The notes beneath the pieces were generated by a model. It ran no database searches, was not told where the DNA came from, and was given only the letters and a program-made list of their open reading frames with translations. Positions 18,790 to 27,914 of a stretch of DNA of 64,000 bases are shown piece by piece. Origin of the DNA: G963663495 sp963663495 (lineage in GTDB: Bacteria; Bacteroidota; Rhodothermia; Rhodothermales; Bin80); contig OY760427.1 in assembly GCA_963663495.1 (NCBI GenBank), positions 1,550,001 through 1,614,000 on the forward strand, read 5' to 3'. Both the position numbers and the translations under genes were made by a program. Position 1 is the first letter of the stretch; each line of letters opens with the position of its first letter.

Positions 18790-19272
18790 ATGAAGATGAT
18801 CCAATCGTTATGTGCATGGCCGCACCGGAGTAATTACTCTTTGGTGACTATTGGCCTTGTGGCAGCTGCAGCTACCTTATCTGGGTGCAATGCTGATGGC
18901 CATCTTGCTAGTCAATTGAACTTTAACAACGCATGGTGCACGTTAACTGCGGGGTTTTTGACATTTGTGCTCACGGTATCAATCGTCGCCTTATTGGGCT
19001 GGGTATTGGTGTTGCGCATAAGGCAAAAGCAGTGGGACGACTGGGATTACAATGCCAGCCCTACGGCACCGGATTGGGATAAGTGGCTGGTATGGACAGC
19101 CGGGTTGGTGTACGTGGCTGTTGTGGTTTTTGTCTCTTGGGATTTGTTCAACAGTAGCAGAAACATCTGCACGCCGGGGGGGCAAGCATTGGTTCTCGGA
19201 TGGTGGATACTTGGAAATGCGCTGGGTCTCTATTTACTATTTAAACGGGGGCAGAAGAAGGGGATCCTTTAG
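18790..19272 (+). CDS. Small multi-helix membrane lipoprotein, first gene of the tubulin/Hsp70 cluster
   Basis: 160 residues. An N-terminal segment resembles a lipoprotein signal (AAAATLSGCNAD), with the lipobox Cys near residue 33. Three further membrane helices follow (FLTFVLTVSIVALLGWVLVL; LVWTAGLVYVAVVVFVSW; LVLGWWILGNALGLYLLF), and the tail is basic. The next gene starts 27 bases downstream on the same strand. I do not recognise the family. A scaffold in the inner membrane for the large cytoplasmic protein that follows is one possibility. Confidence 0.7.
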   Translation: MKMIQSLCAWPHRSNYSLVTIGLVAAAATLSGCNADGHLASQLNFNNAWCTLTAGFLTFVLTVSIVALLGWVLVLRIRQKQWDDWDYNASPTAPDWDKWLVWTAGLVYVAVVVFVSWDLFNSSRNICTPGGQALVLGWWILGNALGLYLLFKRGQKKGIL

Positions 19273-19299
19273 TTAGGCAGCGAACGAGCAATAACGATA

Positions 19300-22200
19300 A
19301 TGACTTCAAATATAATTATAGCATGCGGAGGTACCGGTGCACATGTGGCGCTTGCCTACGCTCGACTTCACATTCTGGGTTACGCCCTTGATTTTTTTGA
19401 ACGCGAAGAAGTGGATAAAGCACCAGCGTTCCCACGGTTGTATCTAATTGATCAAGATAGTGGTGGCGGTAATAATGGTCGTTCGACGGCATGGCAAGCG
19501 ACCAAGGAGCTATGGAAAAGTCACCCCGCTCAATACGGGGATGGGAGGCTGAATATCAGTGCTAGTGAGGAACCAGTTAGCGTGACGCCATTGCCAGTAG
19601 GAGAGGATAAGTCGTGGTTCAAACCTCCTTACAACAATGTTACCGAGCGGTATGGCGATGTGGAATATCTATCACTATTGCTCAACAAGAGGCAGCGGCA
19701 TATTAAGTATTCATTGGGGATGATGGGCTCGCCGGCTCTAGGGTCAATGCTGTTTGATCTGAAGCAGCACGATACGAGCGATATAGGAAGATTCTACGAT
19801 AAGGGTTATATGGGCATGTGGGAAAATTGCCGCTCTGCCAGAGATGGTCGGATTTCGATCGTTGGCTCGGCAGTAGGTGGTACTGGAGCCGCCATTGCTC
19901 CGACCTTGGCTCTCGAACTTAGCCGAGAAGCCAGCGATGCCAACATAGATGCCAACATAATGGCAGTAATGATCCTGCAATGGTTCAAGCTTGTTGTGCG
20001 AGATCCTCAGAATCTCGGGACATTAGGAGACCTTGCTCAGGAGCGCAATGCTGTTATGGCAGAGAATGAGGCGTCGGGACTGGCAATGTATGGCCAGGAT
20101 CTATGCCAAAATGTTGCATCCGTCCTCGTGGGTGTTAACAACAACGGCCGAGTGGACCGGGAGTATACCTCCGACAACCAGCAGCCGCATGAAACATCGG
20201 CCCTTCACGCAGTTGCGGCTCTTTCATGCTTCGCACACCACAGTGCTTCGCATGCGCTGGAAAGTGGGCTTTATGGAGTGGCGGCAGGCCAGGATCTCAG
20301 AAAATTGAGCGCGGATATTCAAATTGGTGGAGGTACTTTGCGGGAACTCATTTGGCGGGCGAAGGCCCTGGAATTGCTCTTGAAGACTTCAGGAAAGGTC
20401 CTCCAATCCACTCACAAAAAGGAATGGTGGTGTGATCGCAGTCCCTCCTTTTACAAGTTTGTAGCCAAGTTTGCAGCAAGTCCAAAGGAAACAGGCAAAA
20501 GGCTGCAGCAAATACATAATCTGTATTCCGAACAAGTTGAATGGTTGTGTGACTTGATTGAAGGGGATGTGAATGTTGGCGAAGAAGAGCTAATAAAACA
20601 TTTTACTCGACACACACAGTTTGAAAGCTGGTTGCGCAAAAAAAACAGCTTCTCGAACTCAACCAATTTGGATCCCGCGCGGGCCGCGTCGGCTGTGTTT
20701 GAATGGGCCGCGCGGTGGGTGAAATCCCGTAGGAGCTCATACGGAGCGTCAACGGCGGACAAATCCGTGGCGAAACAAGGGTATTGGCCCCAGGCCCGTA
20801 GTACAGGCATCCCGCCTACATGGCGCGCTCCAGGTGAGTTGTCACCGGTTCCCGAAGAGAACATTAGTGAAGCGTTGGAGGGGCTCATTGCGACTGATAA
20901 GACTTCACACAATGGGTGGCCCCATACACTGGCAGTTGCCAAGCATTTTGAATTCTTGGTTGCAAAGAAAGACCGGCTAGCGCAGCGCAAGTTTGAAATA
21001 CTGTTGATCGGACTTGCAATGAAGAAACTTCGTTTGGAAGAAGTGGATTTTGATCATGGTGCTTATAAAAGTGGACCCTCCATCGCACGGCTAATCAAAG
21101 CACATTATTCTGAGCATTACCCGGATATCGCGAAATATCGAATTGTATTCGAAACGTACAAATTGATAGAAACCGTTGGATTTACGTCACCACTAACGTT
21201 GCTCTGTCCTATCCCCGATTGTACTGATGAGTTGTGGGAGAGGATTTGGGTGGACATTACAAAGACTTCCGATGGGTCCAAATGGAAAGATGAGAAGTGG
21301 TGGGGACCCAACGCCGAACAGGCACGGAAGAAAATAGGTAGCTGGTATAATCACCAGAACAACCTTGATAAGGGGACTCCGCCACCATGGGCTACTTGGC
21401 TGAGGAACTGGTCTCGTAGTCCAGTGGCTTTTGGTCGGGGACCGAAATTGATGGTGTACTGGGGAGTTGGTAGTGAACGCAAGGCAGTATCTATTGCTAT
21501 TCCATTGGCGGAGACTTCTTCTCACATTGACCTTGCCGATTATGAGGAGATTAGTGAAGAGCAATGCCTTGAGCAGGTGACGGAGTTGCAAGAGGTCCAG
21601 ACTGATAAAGACATTACGTTCCACCGGGTAGAATTCCAAATGCCCGGAATCCCCGGTTCTGCGAGCATGTTTTGGCAGGAGCATCTTGAGTATTTGAGCC
21701 TCAAAGGATTAATCTCGGCGTACGATCCCTCCGTTGGGCAAGATCAGTATGATCTAGTCGTGGGTATGAAGGACGGAAGGAACGCGGCAAAGTTTGAGAA
21801 TTGTCGCGTTTTGTCCATAGACGATATACGCATTAAGCGCTGCATCCCACTTTGGCAGAAACCTGTCCCGAACAGTCATACGACGGCGGAATTCAGCTAC
21901 CCGGACCTACCAATTCAGGTAGAATTTATTGACTTGGTAGTCAGTGCGCAGGGCCTAGCTATTCGGGAACTGGCACGTGATGGTAAGGACCCGAAAGAAG
22001 AATTGGATCCCAAGAGGAAGGATCGCAACGAGGGCTCTTCAAGTTGGACGATGCGATTCAAAGGGCGGAGTGACAAAGTATCGGTTACTGTTCCGCATAA
22101 CAAAAGCAGTGGAGAAGAGAAGCCCAAAGCCCACTGGATGATCTGGCCCAAGTTTCGACGACCCAGCGATCAGCAACAGTGGAGAGCATATTATTTGTAT

Positions 22201-24141
22201 CAGCACAGTAACCGATCATCGCTTAACGTGTCCGCCTTGGTGGTGGATAACGATAGGCTGTACCTCACTGAACGAAGAACCGAGCCACTAAAGTCAATAC
22301 ACTGGCTGAAGTACAGGGAGGAAGGCGAAGATCCTGTTGGAGCACCTCCGTTAGGTCTAATCGCTGCGGACAGTGGTGAGGAGATAGGCATCTACTTGGC
22401 AGATATGGATATTATGGGCAATGAAAGCGACGAGTGGGAGATCGGTGTTGACTTTGGGACATCGCACTCTGCAGTTGCATACAAGGCTGACAATTCCGAC
22501 AGCAAGGTAGTTAATTTTTCGCCTGAGTTGTCATCGCGTGGCAACGGCCTGAGTCTTCATATAAGCGAGAACTGGGATGATGGAAACCACCTTGAGAATA
22601 TTGACCTGTGGCGGCCCACCTACTTCCAAGCAGATGGTGCTCAAAAACAATACATACCGTCCGAATTGTACTCGGTGAAGAAGTTGAGTGATGTCGCCGG
22701 TTCTGACATCGGAGATTGGGTTGTAGGTGAGGATTGTATGATTCCTGGATTGAGGGTTCGAACTGGTCAATTTACGGAGCACATTCTATCGGGCTTCAAA
22801 TGGGATGTCCTGCAAGAGGGATTTAAGGCTGCAAGTATCCAGTCGGTATTGCGTCGGAACTATTTGACAATGGTACTGGAACTCGCAGTAGCTGAGATAG
22901 CCGGTAAGCGAGGACAATTACCCAAATGCATCAACTGTATGTTCACGTACCCGCTTCGCAGTTCGGGATCCGAGATCAACTCGTTTAAGGAGGATATTGA
23001 TGAAGCTTTAAAACGTGCAGGTACCAGGATGGGGATTCAGCTAAGCCTGCGGGATGGAGGGTTATTGGATGAATCGGAAGCGGCGAAGGGTGGTACCGAT
23101 ACCTTCGGGGAAATTGTATTGGTCGGTGATCTTGGAGGAGGTACGCTTGATCTCTTTATTTCTTCGAAAGGCAAGAATAGCGTTCAGATTAAATCTTGTG
23201 CCGACAGCGCCAAAATCGGTGGTGATGTGCTATTGGGACGCCTTGCCAAGAAGCCTAAGATGTATTTGCCGGAAGCCGGAGATTGGGAGAAGTTGGAAAA
23301 TCGGTGCATCACTCAGCTAAAAGCGTGGGTACGGAATCTTGGGATGACTACCCTTTTCGGTCCAGACTCCAAGGGGTTTGAGATAAAGCCGCTGGGTCTC
23401 AAGGGATTCCCGCAGGCATCGGACGCGAACGCCGCCCGGAAGCTTATTGATAGATACTTCGCGCTGGTTGTGGAATACATGGCCCGTAGCCTCGTGGCGT
23501 TTGTGGCAAAGGAGTGGAAGGCTAACCTTCAGGATGATCCACAGAACCTTAGCGTTGTTGTCCAACTGAGAGGCAATGGATGGAGACTCTGGTACGAGTA
23601 TAAGGACTATGGTCGTATTGGAGAAAGAATGACACGCTGGATAAGCTCCCGGGCTGAGACATTATGGGAATTGTGCGGGGAAGAAGCCCCGAAAAAGGAC
23701 GTTTGCAGACCGCCTGCGAGCACCGGCGATCCGGAAGACCCTAAAGTGTACCCGATTCGCAGTGCGGTTGGGCGGTCAATGTCGCCGGAAAAAGCACGGC
23801 GCAATACGTTCAGGTTTGCCCTATGCGATATTACACTGCAGCACAGCAATGCCTTAGGTCACGAGCCGTTTCGCTGGTTTGAAAAGCTTCCCATTCCTCG
23901 TTCTAATGTGTTGCCTGAGTATAGCCAACTTGATCCACCACTGAAGTTGGGCGTGCTTCCAGAGGAGTTGGAGGCGGGCATACTGGAGGTATCAAAGCTG
24001 GACGACCACAGTACGAGGCGGATCAATGGACAGATGCAGGAAGAGAGTAGTGAGGGTGCAGGGAAAATTCATACGAGGATCGCCCCTTTAATTTGGGAGC
24101 ACTGTCTAAGCTCTGGCGTGATGGAGGAAGACTTGACTTGA
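19300..24141 (+). CDS. Giant fusion: tubulin-like N-terminal domain and Hsp70/actin-like C-terminal ATPase
   Basis: 1613 residues. The N-terminal 300 residues show tubulin/FtsZ-superfamily logic. There is an initial IIACGGTGAHVALAYARL (glycine loop, residues 5-22), LIDQDSGGG, and the T4 signature VGGTGAAIAPTLALEL with GGTG at 193-196. This matches the divergent Tubulin_2/FtsZ-like group rather than FtsZ itself. About 700 residues of unrecognised, mixed alpha/beta sequence follow. From residue 1046 an Hsp70/actin fold begins, with phosphate-1 motif IGVDFGTSHSAVAY (DFGTS at 1051-1055) and phosphate-2 motif DLGGGTLDL at 1277-1285. A variant adenosine motif LRGNGWRLW lies near 1423-1431. Two NTP-binding folds in one polypeptide implies a large mechanochemical or assembly-controlled protein. 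The C-terminal half could alternatively relate to SrfB-like proteins. Cytoplasmic; no signal or membrane helix seen. Confidence 0.75.
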   Translation: MTSNIIIACGGTGAHVALAYARLHILGYALDFFEREEVDKAPAFPRLYLIDQDSGGGNNGRSTAWQATKELWKSHPAQYGDGRLNISASEEPVSVTPLPVGEDKSWFKPPYNNVTERYGDVEYLSLLLNKRQRHIKYSLGMMGSPALGSMLFDLKQHDTSDIGRFYDKGYMGMWENCRSARDGRISIVGSAVGGTGAAIAPTLALELSREASDANIDANIMAVMILQWFKLVVRDPQNLGTLGDLAQERNAVMAENEASGLAMYGQDLCQNVASVLVGVNNNGRVDREYTSDNQQPHETSALHAVAALSCFAHHSASHALESGLYGVAAGQDLRKLSADIQIGGGTLRELIWRAKALELLLKTSGKVLQSTHKKEWWCDRSPSFYKFVAKFAASPKETGKRLQQIHNLYSEQVEWLCDLIEGDVNVGEEELIKHFTRHTQFESWLRKKNSFSNSTNLDPARAASAVFEWAARWVKSRRSSYGASTADKSVAKQGYWPQARSTGIPPTWRAPGELSPVPEENISEALEGLIATDKTSHNGWPHTLAVAKHFEFLVAKKDRLAQRKFEILLIGLAMKKLRLEEVDFDHGAYKSGPSIARLIKAHYSEHYPDIAKYRIVFETYKLIETVGFTSPLTLLCPIPDCTDELWERIWVDITKTSDGSKWKDEKWWGPNAEQARKKIGSWYNHQNNLDKGTPPPWATWLRNWSRSPVAFGRGPKLMVYWGVGSERKAVSIAIPLAETSSHIDLADYEEISEEQCLEQVTELQEVQTDKDITFHRVEFQMPGIPGSASMFWQEHLEYLSLKGLISAYDPSVGQDQYDLVVGMKDGRNAAKFENCRVLSIDDIRIKRCIPLWQKPVPNSHTTAEFSYPDLPIQVEFIDLVVSAQGLAIRELARDGKDPKEELDPKRKDRNEGSSSWTMRFKGRSDKVSVTVPHNKSSGEEKPKAHWMIWPKFRRPSDQQQWRAYYLYQHSNRSSLNVSALVVDNDRLYLTERRTEPLKSIHWLKYREEGEDPVGAPPLGLIAADSGEEIGIYLADMDIMGNESDEWEIGVDFGTSHSAVAYKADNSDSKVVNFSPELSSRGNGLSLHISENWDDGNHLENIDLWRPTYFQADGAQKQYIPSELYSVKKLSDVAGSDIGDWVVGEDCMIPGLRVRTGQFTEHILSGFKWDVLQEGFKAASIQSVLRRNYLTMVLELAVAEIAGKRGQLPKCINCMFTYPLRSSGSEINSFKEDIDEALKRAGTRMGIQLSLRDGGLLDESEAAKGGTDTFGEIVLVGDLGGGTLDLFISSKGKNSVQIKSCADSAKIGGDVLLGRLAKKPKMYLPEAGDWEKLENRCITQLKAWVRNLGMTTLFGPDSKGFEIKPLGLKGFPQASDANAARKLIDRYFALVVEYMARSLVAFVAKEWKANLQDDPQNLSVVVQLRGNGWRLWYEYKDYGRIGERMTRWISSRAETLWELCGEEAPKKDVCRPPASTGDPEDPKVYPIRSAVGRSMSPEKARRNTFRFALCDITLQHSNALGHEPFRWFEKLPIPRSNVLPEYSQLDPPLKLGVLPEELEAGILEVSKLDDHSTRRINGQMQEESSEGAGKIHTRIAPLIWEHCLSSGVMEEDLT

Positions 24142-24199
24142 TGCTTTGAGAGAATGCGATTGATCCATTGCTCAGGATTACATACCAACGTTGAATAGA

Positions 24200-24541
24200 A
24201 TGCTGCAGTCAACCGAGACCAGTCGCTCCCGGAGTTCGGGGTCGGTGCGGACTAACGGGGTAGTTCGCAAGTTGCTCAAAGTCCGTTTATATGGCAAGGC
24301 CGGGATCCAAGCCTCCGAGGTACTTGAGAGAGTGGGACAATCAATGGTTAGGCGAGGATTAAGGACGATCAGCTTGGCAGCGCAGATCAATCATCCAAAC
24401 CAGATGAAGAACCTTGGGGCTCTACAGGGGCGCTTACTGGAGATATTTCTACGTGACATGCTGAGAATAGCAAAAAGTATCCCGACCCTATCTGAGAAAG
24501 TGTCAGATTCAAGCGCAGGATCATTACCAGACGTAGAATAG
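24200..24541 (+). CDS. Hypothetical 113-residue basic protein in the tubulin/Hsp70 cluster
   Basis: The frame is open from 24191, and ATG at 24200 is the first conventional start. The N-terminus is Ser/Arg-rich, then come helical stretches (VVRKLLKVRLYGKAGIQASEVLERV; LLEIFLRDMLRIAKSIPTL in shorter pieces). No family is recognised. It ends two bases before the next gene, so it is translated with it. It may be an adaptor between the large fusion protein and the lipoprotein. Confidence 0.55.
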   Translation: MLQSTETSRSRSSGSVRTNGVVRKLLKVRLYGKAGIQASEVLERVGQSMVRRGLRTISLAAQINHPNQMKNLGALQGRLLEIFLRDMLRIAKSIPTLSEKVSDSSAGSLPDVE

Positions 24542-24542
24542 G

Positions 24543-25979
24543 ATGTTAGCAAAAGAAGTATCTACCCGAAATGGAAATTCTGCCAACAGGGGTGTTTTTC
24601 GTCATGTCAAACCTGCGGGGAGCTTTTTGGTGCTATCCTTTGCTGTCCTACTGTGCAGCTGCAGCAAGCCCATTGAAGAATGGACATCCCGAGCGGACAT
24701 AAAGCCAAGTAACGATGTACCTCAAATTCCTGAAATGACAAGTGGGCCAGCCGAGAAACCGGAAAGGGTACATGCCTACATTGATAAATCCATACCAATG
24801 GGTGGGTACATTCCACCCGCCGGGTATGCAGCACCCACAGATGAGGGTCTTCAATTTAGGGAGATATTGCAATTTGCGACGGATGAACTGCTGGAACGCT
24901 ACACTCGGGGGCTTGATTTAGAGGTGTTTTCTGTAGCAGATCGTGTGGATCTTATAGGTGAGCGCCTACCACCAAATATTAGTAGTGACTGGTTCAATGG
25001 CCAGGAGTCGAACATTTCTGGGGCGGTTACAAAGATCCTGGATGATTTGAACAAGCAACATATAGCCGCTGCTGTGCTTGTTACGGATATGATGGCTACT
25101 ACGGGTGGGCCGGCAGGCCCCCAGGATCTTCGTCGCGTGATTGAGGACTGGCTTGATTCGAAAGATGTGCTGCGAAATGGGTTTGAATTTGCCATACTTG
25201 GATTGAAAGCAGACTATTGGGGGCGGCATCACGTAGCGGGTTGTCCTAGTGACTTACCACTAGGCTGCTGGTTGCATGAGGGAGAGGAACAATGGCGTCC
25301 TCTGGAAAGCATTCTGCAACGGCCGGTATATTTGCTAATGTTCGGCAACCCCTCAGAAGGACGAGTCGCCGACTCTCCAGTCATGCAGGAGGCACTTGCG
25401 AGCCTGAGTGACCAACTTCGCGAGATTTTATCCGATAAGTATCGGGTTGGGTGGGAGGCATTTACACCATGGGTAGCATTTGAAGATTCTGTGAACTGGG
25501 AAATGGATGGTCAGCAAGTTTCCTTGTATGAAAGCGAGGGGGAGCAGGATGAGGGGGCAATAACGGGTAGGAGGTTCAAGTGTAGAAAAGGCGGTGAGGC
25601 TGAGTTCAAGACGAAAAGTGGCATTCGGGCTGAATACGGAGTACGCCGCGTTCGGTTGAGTTTGGATGATCCGAAAGTGGACCCGAACATTATTGACGTG
25701 AGCGTACTGGAAGATTCATTGCTGTTGATGAAGGTGGACTGTGCCAAAGTGCTTGGCATTTCCAGCGAATCTATTGGTGCTCTGACTATGACGGTTACCG
25801 GTACGGTTAGTTGGGATGACGATCCGACATGGGAATCGTGGTCTTCAAACAGGTATGTCGAGGACAAGACATACAGATTCCTGCAGTTTGTTGAGCATGT
25901 CCGAGAAAAGGCCAAACCGGCCCGTCACGAGATTGTGCTGCCGAGTTTCATGACATTCGTTGGTGAGAGTGGAGGCTGA
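24543..25979 (+). CDS. Lipoprotein with a VWA-like domain
   Basis: 478 residues. A basic N-terminus and hydrophobic segment end in a lipobox (LCSC, lipidated C40). A Rossmann-like region follows with VHAYIDKSIPMGG (D81, S83 as a partial MIDAS), EVFSVADRVDLIG, SNISGAVTKILDDL and AAAVLVTDMMAT (Asp at the MIDAS distal position). The classical DxSxS has lost its second Ser, so metal binding may be weak. The C-terminal 200 residues are not recognised. VWA proteins often serve as protein-interaction modules in multi-subunit machines. The stop overlaps the start region of the next gene by about 17-20 bases. Confidence 0.65.
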   Translation: MLAKEVSTRNGNSANRGVFRHVKPAGSFLVLSFAVLLCSCSKPIEEWTSRADIKPSNDVPQIPEMTSGPAEKPERVHAYIDKSIPMGGYIPPAGYAAPTDEGLQFREILQFATDELLERYTRGLDLEVFSVADRVDLIGERLPPNISSDWFNGQESNISGAVTKILDDLNKQHIAAAVLVTDMMATTGGPAGPQDLRRVIEDWLDSKDVLRNGFEFAILGLKADYWGRHHVAGCPSDLPLGCWLHEGEEQWRPLESILQRPVYLLMFGNPSEGRVADSPVMQEALASLSDQLREILSDKYRVGWEAFTPWVAFEDSVNWEMDGQQVSLYESEGEQDEGAITGRRFKCRKGGEAEFKTKSGIRAEYGVRRVRLSLDDPKVDPNIIDVSVLEDSLLLMKVDCAKVLGISSESIGALTMTVTGTVSWDDDPTWESWSSNRYVEDKTYRFLQFVEHVREKAKPARHEIVLPSFMTFVGESGG

Positions 25980-27669
25980 GTCCATAAGGAAGGCCTCTGG
26001 TTTTGTACTGATCGAATATTCACTTAAGCAAGCACGCAGAGATATGCCACTGTTGTTGACGGTATCGTTATACGCATGTGTTCTATCCTTTCTGATAGTC
26101 CTTCAGCGTCGCAATTATTATGCTGCTCGCCGTGAATCGAAATATTTGTGCGATGCCGATCTGAGTGATTCCAAACTGTGGATTCAGATACGAGAGGATA
26201 TAATTGTCAGGTCGCGCGCAGGTCAGGGGCCAGACTGGTTGCGCTATTCTGACCTTTTTGATCGATTTGTGCTTGAGCCTTTAGAAAATGTCAGGCAGTT
26301 TGCTAACGCTGCGCTAGCGACGGGGGTCGGGGGCACGATGTTTTTGTTCATAATTCTTGTTGTTGGACTGGAGTTGGGTGAGAATGGCAATGGTCCTGAC
26401 CCGGAAAGTGGCCTTACGCTTAAACTCCGAATAGAAATCTTGCTTGCTCTGTTGTCAAGTGCTGTTGGGATTACGTGTCATTTGATAATCGTGCTCCGCT
26501 ACTTGCCCAAGTGCCAGGAGGAAACGAACCGCCTTAAGGTCGAACTAGATATGATGGCATTGGACCAATCTCGCCAGCATCCGCCTTCCAATCCCTTAGA
26601 GTTGCCGTTTGGAGAAATGGTTCGCGACGAACTGGCTGTGGCGTTTAAGGACGCGGTTGCGCGATTTCCAGAAGCTTTTGCTCAGATGGATGTTAGCATC
26701 AATAGCTTGGAGAGGATGATAGAGAAACAAGGAGTTGCAATTGGTGAGGCATCAGGCGCGTTAGGAGAGCAGGCCAAGCAGCTCGGTGTCGGGGCTTCCA
26801 AACTTGCCCAAGCATCTGATTCATTTTCCGTAAGCGTTGCGGGGATCAAAGAGTCCACCGATGTTTTGGTGGCGGTGCCGGGTAGGATTGAGGAAGCCTT
26901 GAAGGAGGTGCTACACCAATTCGATGGTCTATGGGAGTCTGCAGATTCGATAGTGGGGCAGCTGCGTACGGCGTATCGTGAGGAAACGACGACTAGCAAT
27001 AGGGAACTCGTTGAATCGTTAAAGAAAGATCGCCAGCGATTGAGCGGTGAGATTGAAAACAAATTGGAAAACTTGCGTGCACAGTCGGCGAAAGAATTAC
27101 GGGATTTGCACCAAGCTCTAAGTACGCTGAAAGACTCCTTGGAAAACGATCGCGGAAGATTCGAGGATCTGGTGCAGGACAAGCTCAAAGCTATGCATGA
27201 GCAGCACTTGGCAGACGCTGCAAGCACGGTTGAAAAAGTGATAGAGAGCATCGGCGATCGGATTGACAGTCAGGTCTTGAAGCCGTTGTATAGCGTGGGG
27301 GAGGCGCTCAATCGCACAACCGACATCATGCCAGCAGCCGCGACTGATTTCCGTACATCCCTTGTGGGAGCAGCGGAGGCCCTAGACAATGTTCCCGAGA
27401 GGCTGGAGGAAGTTAACGGGCGTTTGGAAGAAACGGCGAAGTTGTTGGAAGAGAGTAGGGCTGAAATGGGAGAGTCCACGGGTAAGATGGTGGAGTCAGT
27501 TCATAAGAAAATGGAGGAATTCTTGGATGACACCAAGCGAAGTCATTCGGGGATCGATGAGACGGTCAAGAATATGACAGAATTCATCGAACAGCTGATC
27601 AGGAATGTCGTGGGCGTTAATGTGATCAGTGAAATCAGTGATGATACTCGGTCAAGAAGTGGTAAGTGA
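25963..27669 (+). CDS. ZorA/MotA-ExbB-like membrane protein with long coiled-coil tail
   Basis: About 568 residues from GTG 25963; GTG 25969 or ATG 26044 are alternatives, the last giving a tight start before the first helix. Membrane helices lie at about 30-48, 117-137 and 158-180. The last two have MotA/TolQ/ExbB character (ATGVGGTMFLFIILVVGL; EILLALLSSAVGITCHLIIV). From about residue 185 to 560 the protein is almost entirely heptad-like coiled coil (KQLGVGASKLAQASDSF; RLEEVNGRLEETAKLLEE). This layout matches ZorA of Zorya, where a MotA-like stator carries a long intracellular tail. It is probably the stator-like half of an ion-driven complex with the small Asp-bearing protein downstream. 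Confidence 0.7.
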   Translation: MRVEAESIRKASGFVLIEYSLKQARRDMPLLLTVSLYACVLSFLIVLQRRNYYAARRESKYLCDADLSDSKLWIQIREDIIVRSRAGQGPDWLRYSDLFDRFVLEPLENVRQFANAALATGVGGTMFLFIILVVGLELGENGNGPDPESGLTLKLRIEILLALLSSAVGITCHLIIVLRYLPKCQEETNRLKVELDMMALDQSRQHPPSNPLELPFGEMVRDELAVAFKDAVARFPEAFAQMDVSINSLERMIEKQGVAIGEASGALGEQAKQLGVGASKLAQASDSFSVSVAGIKESTDVLVAVPGRIEEALKEVLHQFDGLWESADSIVGQLRTAYREETTTSNRELVESLKKDRQRLSGEIENKLENLRAQSAKELRDLHQALSTLKDSLENDRGRFEDLVQDKLKAMHEQHLADAASTVEKVIESIGDRIDSQVLKPLYSVGEALNRTTDIMPAAATDFRTSLVGAAEALDNVPERLEEVNGRLEETAKLLEESRAEMGESTGKMVESVHKKMEEFLDDTKRSHSGIDETVKNMTEFIEQLIRNVVGVNVISEISDDTRSRSGK

Positions 27670-27765
27670 GACGGAAAAACTCAATTATCCGTTTGAACAT
27701 CGGCAGCGTTATTGATGACGGTACTTGCCGTGATGGCGTTCACGTTTGTGTCCTTTCTTTGCTGA
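27666..27765 (+). pseudogene. Remnant of a second ZorB/TolR-like N-terminus
   Basis: The sequence GTGAGACGG starting at 27666, overlapping the stop of the ZorA-like gene, aligns with ATGAGACGA at 27915, the start of the intact small gene. Read in the corrected frame it gives TSAALLMTVLAVMAFTFVSF, parallel to TSVADLMTVLAVMIFTISFV of the intact copy. A frame slip and a TGA in place of the conserved Trp codon destroy it, and the channel Asp is replaced by Leu. The remnant stops at 27765. It was probably the original translationally coupled partner, now replaced by the copy at 27915. Confidence 0.65.
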
Positions 27766-27914
27766 GGAGGAAATCGGTATTTTGTGGAAGCTCAATATTG
27801 AGTTCTGCGGACTCATTCTTGGATTAACAGGACCGCTATGGGCTTAACAAACAGAATCGATCCGGCCCTTGGCTTATGATACCTTGGTAACCATCTCTAC
27901 GGCGAAACTGTGAA

